Shown here in pieces: positions 16,114 to 25,470 of a DNA stretch of 38,443 bases (position 1 is its first letter; each line of letters starts with the position of its first letter). A program made the translations under genes and the position numbers. This DNA is from Clostridia bacterium (GTDB lineage Bacteria; UBA6262; WVXT01). The notes below the pieces were generated by a model. It was not told the origin of the DNA. It did not search any database and saw only the letters and a list, made by a program, of their open reading frames with translations. Location: contig WJOT01000036.1 in the NCBI GenBank assembly GCA_009619095.1, positions 1 through 38,443 on the forward strand. Reading direction: 5' to 3'.

Positions 16114-17568
16114 TCATTCCTTTTTGGGATACTCCACACGGGTATGGTAAATCCCTGTCAGAGTATGAGCGAAACTTTCAGCTATTCGATGCAGGTTTAC
16201 CAAGGTTATATCACAATCGTTCAATTGCCCGTCAATAAATTTATCATTAATCATTTTATCTACCACATTTCTCAATCGTTCATAAGAAGGTTCTTCTACA
16301 GTCCGAGAAGTTGCTTCCACAGCATCTGCCAACATCACAATGGCTGCTTCTCTAGTCCTTGGCTTGGGACCGGGATAACGGTATTTTTCCTCTCCCACTT
16401 TAGAGGCCTTGTTTTCTTCCATGGCTTTATGATAAAAATAATGTATAAGACTTGTGCCGTGGTGTTGTTCAATAATATTAATAATCGGCCTGTGTAATTT
16501 GTATCCCCTTGCCAGGTCTACCCCCTCCTTTACATGGGAAATCAGAATCAGGCTACTCATGTTGGGAGTCAAATCATCGTGTTTGCTTAATAGCCCTTCC
16601 TGGTTTTCAGCAAAATATTCTGGGTTTTTCAGTTTTCCAATATCATGATAATATGCACCCACTCGCGCCAAAAGCGAATTGGCACCAATTAACTCTGAAG
16701 CATTTTCCACTAAGTTGCCTACAATTATACTATGATGATAAGTTCCCGGCGCCTCCATCATTAGTTTCTTCAATAGAGGCTGATTAAAATCGGACAATTC
16801 TAACAATTTAATATTGGTAGTAATAGAAAAAAGTTCTTCTAAATAAGGTAATATTCCCATAGTCAGGATAACGGACAGGAATCCATTGCCAATTCCCCAA
16901 AGAAAATTCTCTCCCAATTGAGTAAATGGTTTTTGCCTTATTAAACCAATCATCGCGATAACCACCATATTAGCGCCACTTATGTATAACCCTGCCCGAA
17001 CGAGGTCTCGGCGATGCCTCACATCGAGGCTGCTGAAGATTCCAGCCACTCCTCCTATCAGAGCGAAAAAGAACAGGTCGAAATTGAATCTACTAATCAG
17101 TGCTAAGACAATACTTAACAGAAGTACGACGACCATTGCCAGATGCGAGTTAATCAGAATTGTAATTAACATTCCCGCTGAAGCTATAGGAACTAAATAG
17201 CTTGATAATTCGGGTGTCACATGAATTACTTCAATAATCAGAGCCATAATAACTGTTATTAACCCGATAATTGCTAAAGAATTATGGTCACCTCGATCTA
17301 AAGCATATCTTTTTATATAGACAGAGAGCATAACCACGATAATTCCGATAAATAAGAAGAGTCCCAGGACATTTTTCCAGAAAAACCCAAACTCTATCAG
17401 AAGAATCCAGAAAAGAATTAAAAATATAACCACTCCTATAAGCCAAGGTGAAACACGAGTCTCACGAAGAGGAACTCTTTTTCTTTTCTTTTTCTCCCGG
17501 CCTTTCTCGTCAGTTAATTTCAAAAGTCCGATCAAAAATCGCCGTAAAAAGTGTCTCCATCTGACCAC
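16114..17568 (-). CDS. 7TM-HD phosphodiesterase-like protein (PgpH family), short form
   Basis: The 484-residue protein has a membrane domain with about eight helices (from about residue 41 to 245) and a C-terminal HD domain with YHHSIIVGN (His278-279) and YYHDIGKLKN (His308-Asp309). PgpH-type enzymes hydrolyse cyclic di-AMP. The usual extracellular 7TMR-HDED domain of about 200 residues between the first two helices is absent, so this form cannot sense external ligands the same way. I chose GTG at 17568, which has AAGGAG six bases upstream; an upstream ATG at 17613 would translate part of a repeat palindrome. The gene lies between phoH and ybeY, as is common for this family. Confidence 0.9.
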   Translation of the reverse strand: MVRWRHFLRRFLIGLLKLTDEKGREKKKRKRVPLRETRVSPWLIGVVIFLILFWILLIEFGFFWKNVLGLFLFIGIIVVMLSVYIKRYALDRGDHNSLAIIGLITVIMALIIEVIHVTPELSSYLVPIASAGMLITILINSHLAMVVVLLLSIVLALISRFNFDLFFFALIGGVAGIFSSLDVRHRRDLVRAGLYISGANMVVIAMIGLIRQKPFTQLGENFLWGIGNGFLSVILTMGILPYLEELFSITTNIKLLELSDFNQPLLKKLMMEAPGTYHHSIIVGNLVENASELIGANSLLARVGAYYHDIGKLKNPEYFAENQEGLLSKHDDLTPNMSSLILISHVKEGVDLARGYKLHRPIINIIEQHHGTSLIHYFYHKAMEENKASKVGEEKYRYPGPKPRTREAAIVMLADAVEATSRTVEEPSYERLRNVVDKMINDKFIDGQLNDCDITLVNLHRIAESFAHTLTGIYHTRVEYPKKE

Positions 17569-17588
17569 AACAAACTCCTTAAAATCTT

Positions 17589-17773
17589 GTCCCGATGAAT
17601 CCAGCCCCTGCAAAAATCGAATCTTAGGGGCTGGATGAATCGGGACCTACAAATCCCCGGAGTGTGAAACGAAAGTTTCACCCGTCAAGCTTTCGCTTGA
17701 CACTCCAAGAAACCATTGTAGGCACAGATTCAATCTGTGCAAACACAAATGTTCCCGATTAAAAATCGGGATG
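17589..17773. repeat. Cluster of palindromes between phoH and the 7TM-HD gene
   Basis: Five or more hairpins stand in a row: GTCCCGAT/ATCGGGAC (17589-17645) enclosing CCAGCCCCT/AGGGGCTGG, TGAAACGAAAGTTTCA (17665-17680), GTCAAGCTTTCGCTTGAC (17685-17702), GCACAGATTCAATCTGTGC, and TCCCGATTAAAAATCGGGA (17753-17771). They belong to the same dispersed families as the other gaps. A transcript through this region would be highly structured. Confidence 0.8.
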
Positions 17774-17778
17774 CATAA

Positions 17779-18738
17779 CTATTGTTTCCTCTTCTCAAAC
17801 TCCTCGTAAGCAGTAATGATTTTCTTAACTAACCGATGCCGTATAACGTCCGCTTGGGAAAAATATATAAATTTTATTCCCTTGACTTTCTTCAAAATTC
17901 CCTGCACCTGAATGAGGCCAGAGAACCTTTTATCCTCAAGGTCCACCTGAGTAATATCGCCTGTAATTACAGCCTGTGCATCAAATCCCAGACGGGTTAG
18001 AAGCATCTTCATCTGCTCAAGAGTAGTGTTTTGAGCTTCATCTAAAATGATGAAAGCATCATCTAGTGTCCGACCTCTCATATAAGCCAGAGGAACAATC
18101 TCAATAATCTCTTGTTTTCTATATCTCTGGAACTTTTCCGGACCAATCATGGAATAGAAAGCATCGTAGAGGGGATGCAAATAAGGATTTATCTTTTCAT
18201 AAAGATCACCGGGTAAAAAGCCGAGTTTCTCTCCTGCTTCGACAACCGGACGAGTTAAAATTATCCGTTCAACTCTCTCCTCTTTTAATGCTTGCAGAGC
18301 AGAGGCACAAGCTAAATAAGTCTTCCCCGTTCCCGCAGGACCGATACTGAAGACAATATCGTAATTCCGGATAGCATCAACATAAACCTTCTGCTGGAGT
18401 GTCTTGGGTTTAATCTCTTTATCTTTCTCTGTGAGATAAACTACGTCTGAGAAAATCTTTTCCTGCTCTTTCCTCTGGGTTGAACGGATTATATTCATAG
18501 CAGATTCAACCTGTTGAGTTCTTAGAATCTCGTCCTTGTGGACAATTTTCAACAACTCATCGATTAACCTCTCTACATCTTTAACATCTTTTGAGTTTCC
18601 CTTTATGGTCAACGTATCTCCTCGAGCGAAAAGCTCTACGGGAAAGGAGGCTTCGATAAGTCGAAGATTGTCGTCGTATTGTCCAAAAAGAATAACAGCT
18701 TCTTTATTACTTTTCAAAGTAATCTTTTTACTGACCAA
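17779..18738 (-). CDS. PhoH family ATPase
   Basis: The 319-residue protein has an N-terminal KH-like region (about 10-65) and the PhoH P-loop ATPase domain with Walker A GPAGTGKT (133-140) and Walker B IILDEAQN (230-237). LTRPVVEAGEKLGFLPGD and YMRGRTLDDAFI are diagnostic. PhoH-like proteins are predicted RNA helicases or nucleases-associated ATPases acting with YbeY in RNA metabolism, and ybeY is two genes downstream. It starts at TTG 18738 with AGGAG seven bases upstream. The length is normal. Confidence 0.95.
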   Translation of the reverse strand: MVSKKITLKSNKEAVILFGQYDDNLRLIEASFPVELFARGDTLTIKGNSKDVKDVERLIDELLKIVHKDEILRTQQVESAMNIIRSTQRKEQEKIFSDVVYLTEKDKEIKPKTLQQKVYVDAIRNYDIVFSIGPAGTGKTYLACASALQALKEERVERIILTRPVVEAGEKLGFLPGDLYEKINPYLHPLYDAFYSMIGPEKFQRYRKQEIIEIVPLAYMRGRTLDDAFIILDEAQNTTLEQMKMLLTRLGFDAQAVITGDITQVDLEDKRFSGLIQVQGILKKVKGIKFIYFSQADVIRHRLVKKIITAYEEFEKRKQ

Positions 18739-18901
18739 ATTTCGCTCCTATTATAACAGTAATATATTATGGAAAAAAGCAGCGGTCAAACCTCTACTTA
18801 TGCCATAGAGGGTCAGCACCTTGTTAGGCAGTAAGATACCTACCTCCGCGTTTTCCTGCAAAATTTGTTCATTCGCTGAGTCTTATGGTGTGAAATTATG
18901 G

Positions 18902-19435
18902 TTAAGGAATACTTAGCCTTTGCCCAGGGTAGATTAGATCGGGGTCCTCAATTTTGTCCCGGTTTGCTCTGTAAATCCTCTTCCACTTCCAAGGATCTCC
19001 GTAAAATCTCGTCTTCTTAGCAATGTTCCAGAGACAATCTCTATCCCTCTCCCAGGTCCCTACCACATAAACTCTTGGTGCTTCTTCTACCACCTCTTCC
19101 TCTGCAATTTCCTCTTCTTCTTCCTCTGCTTCTGCCTTTGCTAAAGCCGCTTCTCTTGCTGCATTTGCAGATGCCTCTGCCTCCCAGGCTTTGGAAGTAG
19201 CAGTTGGATAGTCGCCTTCGGCGAAGGCACTTCGTGCCTCTTCAAGTAAAGACTCTGCTATTGTGACATCAGCACCAACTTCCCAAGCAGCGTCTATTGC
19301 TTTACTAGCAGAAGCAATGGCCTCCTCTGCATCCAGCCTGGCCTGATCAACTGGCGGAACTAAAGGCCTTTTTGGACACCCGGTCAACACTAACAAAAGA
19401 AGACTCAAAAGAAACAGTGCCAAAACTTTCCTCAT
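18902..19435 (-). CDS. Lipoprotein with alanine-rich helical region and LysM domain
   Basis: The 177-residue protein begins with a lipoprotein signal peptide ending in the lipobox LTGC (lipidated Cys19), so it is exported and anchored in a membrane. Residues about 30-115 are alanine- and glutamate-rich, probably a long helix, with an acidic run EEEEEEIAEEEVVEE. The C-terminal 50 residues (from YVVGTWERDRDCLWNIAKK to IYPGQRLSIP) form a LysM-type peptidoglycan-binding domain. It could tether the envelope to the cell wall. The ATG has GGGAGGTGA upstream. It stands alone between phoH and aspS. Confidence 0.9.
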   Translation of the reverse strand: MRKVLALFLLSLLLLVLTGCPKRPLVPPVDQARLDAEEAIASASKAIDAAWEVGADVTIAESLLEEARSAFAEGDYPTATSKAWEAEASANAAREAALAKAEAEEEEEEIAEEEVVEEAPRVYVVGTWERDRDCLWNIAKKTRFYGDPWKWKRIYRANRDKIEDPDLIYPGQRLSIP

Positions 19436-19478
19436 TTTTTTTCACCTCCCTTTTCTTTAATTATGATTTATGCTACTG

Positions 19479-19606
19479 GAGTGTCCCGACTTGTCGGGAC
19501 CCCTCACCCTAACCCTCTCCCCAAAGGGAGAGGGGACTTTAGTGGAGACGGAAGGCCACAGAGTGCCTCCCCTACAAAAAGTAAAGCTTTCGCTTTACAC
19601 TCCTAC
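19479..19606. repeat. Palindromes upstream of the LysM lipoprotein
   Basis: GTCCCGACTTGTCGGGAC (19485-19502), the CCCTCTCCCC/GGGGAGAGGG-type hairpin (about 19513-19535) and GTAAAGCTTTCGCTTTAC (about 19580-19598) lie in the 190-base gap after aspS. They are related to the hairpins at 25366-25440. No promoter stands out. Confidence 0.7.
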
Positions 19607-19626
19607 ACTATAATTCATAATTAAAT

Positions 19627-21492
19627 CTATTTTTCTAATTTTAAATGCAGTTCTTTTAGCTGTCTCTCTGACACTGCTGAGGGAGCATTAGTCAAAGGAG
19701 AGAAAGCTTTCTGGGTCACAGGAAAAGCAATCACATCCCTGATGGAACTACTCCCAGTTAAAATCATAACCAATCTATCCAGTCCAAAAGCAAATCCCCC
19801 GTGAGGAGGAGCCCCATATCCCAAAGATTCGAGTAAAAATCCAAATTTCTCCTTAACTTCCTGAGGGGGGATTTTCAATAATTGGAATATCTTTTCCTGT
19901 AAATCTCTCTGATGAATCCTGATGGACCCGCCCCCTATCTCATGACCGTTCAGTACCAGGTCGTATGCCCGGGAAAGAACCTGGGAAACTTCTTCCATAT
20001 CTTTGGGGAGCTCTGTTAACTTTTCCAAGAAAGGAAAAGCTTCTTCCCTGGGTGAAGTAAATGGGTGATGCACGGGACTCCATCTTTTCTCTTCTTCATT
20101 ATATTCGAAAAGGGGTGGGTCCACAATCCAGACAAAAGAGAAAAAACTCGGTTCCACAGAAATCTTCCGTTGCTCAGAAAAGAGATAATCTAAATCAAGG
20201 GCCCTGCGTGGAATTAGATTTAAGCGTTCACCGAGAAAGGTGCGCAACTTGCTTAAAGCATCATAGACAATTTTTGCTTTATCGGCAACAAAGAGCAGTA
20301 AATCGCCTTTTTGGGCCTCGGCCCTTTCAGCAATTGCATCCAGTTCTTCTTGTTTAAAGAATTTGGTTATAGGTGACTGGAACGTTTTATCGGTCATTTT
20401 CATCCAAGCCAAACCTTTTGCTCCACAATCACCAGCCATTTCCTTTAACTCATCGAGTTCCTTTCGGCTGGTTTCAGCAAGACCTTTAGCATTCAAAGCA
20501 CAAACAATGCCGTTTTTCTTCAGCGCTTCTTTAAAAATTTTGAACTCGCTCTTTTCAGCGATATCTGAAATTTCTTTCAATTCCATAGCGAACCTGACGT
20601 CCGGTTTATCCGTCCCGTATCTACGGAATGATTCCTCATAAGTGAGCCGTGGAAAAGGAAGGGGGATATCTATTTTCAATACTTCCTTAAACACCCGAAC
20701 CATTAGTTCCTCAGTTATGGAATGAACATCTTTTTCATCAGTAAAAGACATCTCGTAATCTATCTGGGTAAACTCAGGCTGACGGTCCTTTCGCAAGTCT
20801 TCGTCTCGAAAACATTTTACAATCTGGAAATATTTTTCTATTCCACCAACCATTAATAACTGTTTAAATAGCTGTGGTGACTGGGGCAGAGCAAAGAAAC
20901 TCCCGGGATTAAGCCGACTGGGAACCAGATAATCTCGCGCTCCTTCGGGAGTAGATTTGGTCAAAAATGGTGTCTCCACTTCTATAAATCCATGCTCATC
21001 AAAGAAATTCCTGGTGGCTTTACACACTCTATCTCTCAGGAACAGGTTTCTCTGCATTTTTTGCCTTCTCAAATCGATATACCTATACTTCAACCTCACC
21101 TCTTCGGACACATCGACCTGGTCACTAACTTCAAAGGGAGGCGTTTTCGCTTTATTCAAAATCTCCACCTCTTCTGGCAAGACCTCAATTTCACCTGTGG
21201 GCAACTGAAGATTAGCTGTTCCTTCCGGTCTGGGAGCAACTTTTCCAGCGACGCTAATAACGTATTCAGCCCTCAGCTTCCGGGCTAGAGTCTCCAATTC
21301 TTTAGCCCGCACCCCAGAGCTTTCCTGGCGACCAAAGACAATTTGAGTAATTCCTTCTCTATCTCTTAAGTCAATAAATATGACCCCTCCGTGATCTCGC
21401 CACTTGTGCACCCATCCTGAGAGGATTATCTCCTGTCCAACATTCTTCTTCCTTAATTCTCCACACGTGTGGGTTCTCTTCAATTTAGGCAT
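19627..21492 (-). CDS. aspS: Aspartyl-tRNA synthetase
   Basis: The 621-residue class II synthetase has the N-terminal OB-fold anticodon domain ([22 protein letters not shown]), the class II core with [36 protein letters not shown] (motif 2) and [15 protein letters not shown] (motif 3), and the bacterial-type GAD insertion. It charges tRNA-Asp; whether it also charges tRNA-Asn depends on the presence of asnS and gatCAB elsewhere. I prefer ATG at 21492, with AGGGG six bases upstream, to the GTG at 21510. It follows hisS after a gap of about 130 bases containing a hairpin. Confidence 0.97.
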   Translation of the reverse strand: MPKLKRTHTCGELRKKNVGQEIILSGWVHKWRDHGGVIFIDLRDREGITQIVFGRQESSGVRAKELETLARKLRAEYVISVAGKVAPRPEGTANLQLPTGEIEVLPEEVEILNKAKTPPFEVSDQVDVSEEVRLKYRYIDLRRQKMQRNLFLRDRVCKATRNFFDEHGFIEVETPFLTKSTPEGARDYLVPSRLNPGSFFALPQSPQLFKQLLMVGGIEKYFQIVKCFRDEDLRKDRQPEFTQIDYEMSFTDEKDVHSITEELMVRVFKEVLKIDIPLPFPRLTYEESFRRYGTDKPDVRFAMELKEISDIAEKSEFKIFKEALKKNGIVCALNAKGLAETSRKELDELKEMAGDCGAKGLAWMKMTDKTFQSPITKFFKQEELDAIAERAEAQKGDLLLFVADKAKIVYDALSKLRTFLGERLNLIPRRALDLDYLFSEQRKISVEPSFFSFVWIVDPPLFEYNEEEKRWSPVHHPFTSPREEAFPFLEKLTELPKDMEEVSQVLSRAYDLVLNGHEIGGGSIRIHQRDLQEKIFQLLKIPPQEVKEKFGFLLESLGYGAPPHGGFAFGLDRLVMILTGSSSIRDVIAFPVTQKAFSPLTNAPSAVSERQLKELHLKLEK

Positions 21493-21560
21493 GTTCAACC
21501 CCTCGGACACTCTTTAGAGTGCCGTTTCCGTCACCTTAAAGGGCGACCGACCAGTAGGCT

Positions 21561-21587
21561 GGAGTCCCCCGATTCATCGGGGATTCC
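21561..21587. repeat. Palindrome between hisS and aspS
   Basis: CCCCGATTCATCGGGG (21567-21582), with partly matching flanks, belongs to the dispersed CCCGATnnATCGGG hairpin family. Confidence 0.7.
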
Positions 21588-21620
21588 AGACCTTTCTAAT
21601 GGTGAACCTGGCGACTTGAG

Positions 21621-22883
21621 TTAGGAACAGTTTCGCAACAGGTATCCTTTCAGTTCAGAAAATGGGACGCTCTCCTGTCCACCAGTGCTCATATTTTTCA
21701 CTGTGGCTCTTTTCCCGGAAAGCTCTTCCTCACCGATAATCAGGACAAATTTTGCCTTCCATTTATCTGCCTGTCGTAACTGCGCCTTGAGGCTAGTGGG
21801 ATTAAAATCATTCAAAACTTTTAAATTCTCATGGCGTAATTCACGAATTAATTTGATAGATTCTTTTAATGCCTCCTCCCCTAAGGTAGCTACATACACA
21901 TCTGTTTGCACGCCAGAAGGGAGTGAAATCTTTTCTTTGTCTATAACCTCCATGACTCTTTCTACACCCAAAGCAAAACCCACGGCAGGCAAATCGGGAC
22001 CGCCTAAATCATGAACCAATCGGTCGTACCTTCCTCCGGCAGCAAGAGTGTCTTGAGCACCCAGCCCCTCATATTTTATCTCGAATGCAGCCTTTGTATA
22101 ATAGTCCAGCCCTCTAACCATATATGGGTCGAGAGTATAATCTATTTTCAGGAAGTGTAAATACTCTTTCACTTTTTCAAATTGTTCCTGACAGTCCTGG
22201 CAAAGGTAGTCAGAGATTTTGGGAGACTTCTCTATATATACCCGGTCTCCTTCTTCCTTGCAGTCTAAAATCCTCATAGGATTAAGGGAATACCTATGTT
22301 GACAATCAGTGCACATCATTTTAATTTTGTCCTTAAAATAATCTTTAAGGCTTTCCCGATACCTGGCTCGGCAACGTGGACAACCAACGCTATTCAGGTA
22401 AAGGGTCAGATTTTTTAACCCCAGAACGTGGAAAAGCTCCAAAGTCAGAGTAATAATTTCTATATCGCTGGCAGGATTATCGGGACCGATAAGTTCGGCT
22501 CCGATCTGATAGAATTCGCGTTGCCTTCCTTTTTGTGGTCTTTCGTAGCGATACATTGCACCAAGGTAGTATAACCTGGTGATTCTTTTTTGTCGATAGA
22601 GATTGTTTTCAATAACTGCCCTGATTATTCCCGCAGTCCCTTCCGGCCTTAAGGTGAGGCTGCGTCCTTTCTTATCCAAAAATGTGTACATCTCTTTAGT
22701 TACAATATCTGTGTCGTCTCCAATACTTCTCTGGAATAGCTCTGTTACTTCAAAAATGGGCGTGCGTATTTCTTCATACCCGTACTTTTGAAATATTTCT
22801 CGAGCAACTTTTTCCAAATATTGCCACTTCCTGGCTTCTTCCGGTAAAATATCTCGCGTGCCGCGAATAGATTTATACTTCAA
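21621..22883 (-). CDS. hisS: Histidyl-tRNA synthetase
   Basis: The 420-residue class II synthetase charges tRNA-His. The N-terminus KYKSIRGTRDILPEE, motif 2 YRYERPQKGRQREFYQIG and the histidine-A motif near AAGGRYDRLVHDLGG are visible, followed by the C-terminal anticodon-binding domain (from about 325). The middle part carries a four-cysteine pattern (CPRC, CTDC, C, CQDC) as in many bacterial HisRS. It starts at TTG 22883 with AGGAG upstream. It follows a TIM-barrel gene by 15 bases, and aspS comes next, a frequent pairing. Confidence 0.97.
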   Translation of the reverse strand: MKYKSIRGTRDILPEEARKWQYLEKVAREIFQKYGYEEIRTPIFEVTELFQRSIGDDTDIVTKEMYTFLDKKGRSLTLRPEGTAGIIRAVIENNLYRQKRITRLYYLGAMYRYERPQKGRQREFYQIGAELIGPDNPASDIEIITLTLELFHVLGLKNLTLYLNSVGCPRCRARYRESLKDYFKDKIKMMCTDCQHRYSLNPMRILDCKEEGDRVYIEKSPKISDYLCQDCQEQFEKVKEYLHFLKIDYTLDPYMVRGLDYYTKAAFEIKYEGLGAQDTLAAGGRYDRLVHDLGGPDLPAVGFALGVERVMEVIDKEKISLPSGVQTDVYVATLGEEALKESIKLIRELRHENLKVLNDFNPTSLKAQLRQADKWKAKFVLIIGEEELSGKRATVKNMSTGGQESVPFSELKGYLLRNCS

Positions 22884-22898
22884 TTTAGACTCCTACAC

Positions 22899-23735
22899 TT
22901 AAAGACCATGTATTTGCTTAACACTTTGAATAGCTTCCTTTAGCACCTTCTGAACATCCCATCCCTTACCCTGTTCCAGAAGCTCAAGCATAAATACCCC
23001 TTCGTATTTAACCAATTTCAATGTCTGGACAAAGATTTGCCAGTTTATATTTCCTATACCAGGAATATTGTGGTCGTCAGAGGTTCCAAAATTATCAGAA
23101 ACATGGAGGCTTACAATCCAATCCTTAAACTTTTTAACTACATCGTTAACGTTCTCGGCCAAATTTGCGTGGGATGTATCAAGACAGATTCCTACTTTTT
23201 GAGAATTTATTTCCCAAATTAACTTCAACAGATCGACCGAATACCCGCATAAAATATGGGGAAGTTGATTCTCTAAAGCCAATCTTATGGGCTTATCCTG
23301 GCAATATTTCAGGAGCTCATCGATGCTCTTTTTCGCCTGAGACAGGCGATACATCTTTTGCGTTAAATTGTCAAAATGTGAGGAAGCAGTACTGGGATGG
23401 AATACTAATATGTTTCCCTCAAGAAATTCTAAAACATCTATTGCTTTTTTGATTTCAGAGATGGCGAAAGCTCTCTTCTCTTCCTCCACCTGGGAAATAT
23501 CCAGTTCTTCAGAGAAAGGAGCATGTAAAGAAACCACTCGTAAAGTGAGCTCCTTAAGTTTCTCTTTCAATTTCCTGGTGTAATCCCAATTATGGTAATC
23601 GTAGTGAATCCACTTCCCTTCTTTTCCTATCCTAGCCCAAACTTCAATATTGTCAAATCCTGCTTCTTTTATTAACTGTAAGGATTCTATCAAATCACTT
23701 TTATATAGAATGCCGGTGGAAAGCCCGATTTCCAT
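22899..23735 (-). CDS. Sugar phosphate isomerase/epimerase-like TIM barrel protein
   Basis: The 278-residue protein belongs to the xylose-isomerase-like TIM-barrel superfamily (AP_endonuc_2). It runs from EIGLSTGILYK through VVSLHAPFSEE, ILVFHPST, LALENQ, VGICLDTSHANLAENV and VSLHVSDNFG to GVFMLEL, which supplies the His, Glu and Asp metal ligands. The superfamily contains isomerases, epimerases and endonuclease IV; the substrate cannot be named. I chose ATG 23735, with GGAGG 11 bases upstream, because the long upstream extension runs through repeat sequence and overlaps the previous gene's end. It lies 15 bases before hisS and is likely cotranscribed with it. Confidence 0.88.
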   Translation of the reverse strand: MEIGLSTGILYKSDLIESLQLIKEAGFDNIEVWARIGKEGKWIHYDYHNWDYTRKLKEKLKELTLRVVSLHAPFSEELDISQVEEEKRAFAISEIKKAIDVLEFLEGNILVFHPSTASSHFDNLTQKMYRLSQAKKSIDELLKYCQDKPIRLALENQLPHILCGYSVDLLKLIWEINSQKVGICLDTSHANLAENVNDVVKKFKDWIVSLHVSDNFGTSDDHNIPGIGNINWQIFVQTLKLVKYEGVFMLELLEQGKGWDVQKVLKEAIQSVKQIHGL

Positions 23736-23776
23736 CCAATCAACAACCTCCAAGACCTGCCTCTTGAAACCTCGAC

Positions 23777-23838
23777 GATGAAGGGATAATCTACAAATGT
23801 TCCCGATGAATCGTAAAAAAGTGCCTGTCCCCTTTTTA
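23777..23838. repeat. Truncated palindromic element and GTGCCTGTCCCC motif
   Basis: GATGAAGGGATA at 23777-23788 matches the ends of the element at 15981-16109 and is followed by CTACAAATGTTCCCGATGAATCG without its closing arm. Directly after comes AAAAAAGTGCCTGTCCCC (about 23814-23831), which reappears inverted at 28955-28974. The stop codon of the primase-like gene lies at its end. Confidence 0.6.
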
Positions 23839-25224
23839 TAAATTGAAGCCGCAGTCTGGTCTCCAGCAGTAGCCTTTTCTTCTATGGGAAAGACAATTAA
23901 GTTCATCTCCATCCACAGAACCATCCCTCAGGAGCCCAGCAAAAGTTCTCACATAAAAGTCTGCTCTTGTAGCCGCATCATACTTCAACCACAAATTCCC
24001 CCACCCATAATCTCGCTCAAATTTTGACCTTACGAGTCCGGCAATATGTTTGGGATGCCAACCCATCCCTGAGAGAACCTTGGTTAAAATCTGCATGTTA
24101 GTCGGCTTCAAAAGGTGTTCATTGGGAACTCTCAAAGCATGAGAAACACAGGGAGGAAGGCTATGTAAATCGAAACGGTCGTATGTTTTTCTCCAATCCC
24201 AATAGGGATTATGTTCTTCGGAATCAAAGTATTTATGGAACTGATAGAGTCGCGACCTTATATAACTTCTAATTAAATTTTCAAACCCTTTAGATTGGTC
24301 GGGTATTTCTGTCGTGCCCCTGGTAGCATACTCTATAGCCTGATGAAAATTCTGTCGAATCTTTAGGAGCTCTGGCAAGGAATCCAGTCCTCCACGAGGC
24401 AGAGCTACTATCACCGGAGTCCTTTCGGACACTTCATCTCCTACTTTATACCTTTCAACTTTATGTTTCTGGTAACTACTAAATGGACAGCGAATATCCC
24501 GTAAATAAATGGGATCACCATACATCGATAAGTCTAAAGAAATGGCTTCCCTTCCCTTTTTTCCCGGCTGGCAAGCCACTTCAGTACACACAACAGGAAT
24601 ACTCGTTTTCCCCCTTACTTTCTTCATAACTAAATGGGCTAAGTATTCCATTAACCTACCCATCCCGTTGAAAATGCGGCCATGAGAGAAAGGGACTGAA
24701 CGATGTCGCCTTCCCGAAGAAGTAGCGTATTTGCCAGCGAGGGTATCCTCTATTCTTCCAATTTTCTCCAGTTTCTTCTCTGTTCCCGTTCCCAGGGCTA
24801 CACGAGAAGTGAAGTGGTACCCCCTGCCAGTCATAACCACTAAGGGAATTATATTGAATCTATAAAAAACTGTCAAAACAGCATTATAAACCGGTTCCAA
24901 CTTCTGGAAGGTCTCCTGAGGATATAAATAAGGCTCCCCGGGAAAGTCAAGGTTAAAATATTCTATATCGAGAATACTTAATATACTTTGCCGGTCCCAA
25001 ATTGACCTGAATATGTCCAGACCCTTCTCCAGAATCCAGGAAAATCCATCCTGGGAAGTAGAAAGGAATCCCTCTGGAGATAGACCTGCCTGGCGTAAGA
25101 ATTCCCCATACCCAACCAGGTACTCAGCAGTGAATGCTGAAAAATCGCCTTCTATCCCACCACAATATTCGCCAATCCGTTGCCGGACATTGGAGTCTTT
25201 ATAAAAATCTGCTTGTCCAAACAT
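23836..25224 (-). CDS. Archaeo-eukaryotic primase-like protein with C-terminal cysteine domain
   Basis: I assign the 462-residue protein to the archaeo-eukaryotic primase (AEP) superfamily from motif order. LSILDIEYF holds an acidic pair (Asp86, Glu88), VVMTGRGYHF resembles the SGxGxH motif (His137), and ISLDLSMYGDPIYLRDIRCP followed by FSSYQKHK gives Asp231 and a basic/Ser/Lys cluster. The last 105 residues resemble a PriL-type C-terminal domain: PPCVSHALRVPNEH (Cys359), a helical part, then Cys444, Cys453 and Cys458, four cysteines that could hold an Fe-S cluster or zinc. AEP enzymes make RNA or DNA primers or fill gaps. It has its own strong promoter and no clear ribosome site at ATG 25224. 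Its function here (repair, a mobile-element remnant, defence) is unknown. Confidence 0.65.
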   Translation of the reverse strand: MFGQADFYKDSNVRQRIGEYCGGIEGDFSAFTAEYLVGYGEFLRQAGLSPEGFLSTSQDGFSWILEKGLDIFRSIWDRQSILSILDIEYFNLDFPGEPYLYPQETFQKLEPVYNAVLTVFYRFNIIPLVVMTGRGYHFTSRVALGTGTEKKLEKIGRIEDTLAGKYATSSGRRHRSVPFSHGRIFNGMGRLMEYLAHLVMKKVRGKTSIPVVCTEVACQPGKKGREAISLDLSMYGDPIYLRDIRCPFSSYQKHKVERYKVGDEVSERTPVIVALPRGGLDSLPELLKIRQNFHQAIEYATRGTTEIPDQSKGFENLIRSYIRSRLYQFHKYFDSEEHNPYWDWRKTYDRFDLHSLPPCVSHALRVPNEHLLKPTNMQILTKVLSGMGWHPKHIAGLVRSKFERDYGWGNLWLKYDAATRADFYVRTFAGLLRDGSVDGDELNCLSHRRKGYCWRPDCGFNL

Positions 25225-25286
25225 ACATTTATAAACCAGTTATTTCCTTTACTTTTCCATTTTTTAACTTTCCAACTTTCTTTAGA

Positions 25287-25315
25287 ACTATACACAATTT
25301 TCGTTTTTAAGTCAA
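25287..25315 (-). promoter_or_regulatory. Strong promoter of the primase-like gene
   Basis: TTGACT (25315-25310) and TATAGT (25292-25287) are spaced by exactly 17 bases on the minus strand. Transcription would start near 25280, giving a leader of about 56 bases. That leader has no good Shine-Dalgarno sequence at the ATG and contains a three-codon mini-frame. Confidence 0.65.
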
Positions 25316-25365
25316 GCAAAAACCCGACCCTGTTAGTGTCAAGAACTTTGGGGGGCTTTTTTACT

Positions 25366-25440
25366 TTGGAGTGTAAAGCTTAACTTAACGCTCCGATGAA
25401 TCGGAGCTACTCCAGTCCCGACTTGTCGGGACACTCCAAA
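25366..25440. repeat. 75-bp element with 10-bp inverted ends
   Basis: TTTGGAGTGT (25366-25375) is inverted at 25431-25440. Inside lie CTCCGATGAATCGGAG (25391-25406) and GTCCCGACTTGTCGGGAC. It is found between the spermidine-synthase-like gene and the primase-like gene's promoter, and is related to the element at 19479. Confidence 0.75.
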
Positions 25441-25470
25441 TAATTCCCCTTCCCCCCATTAAATTTTACA

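Noticed and set aside
18740-18900. Possible small RNA or tRNA between the LysM gene and phoH
   Set aside because: No cloverleaf, T-loop consensus or terminator could be found by eye.
23736-23924. N-terminal extension of the TIM-barrel protein
   Set aside because: It crosses repeat sequence and the end of the primase-like gene, lacks family similarity and has no ribosome site, so the ATG at 23735 was chosen.
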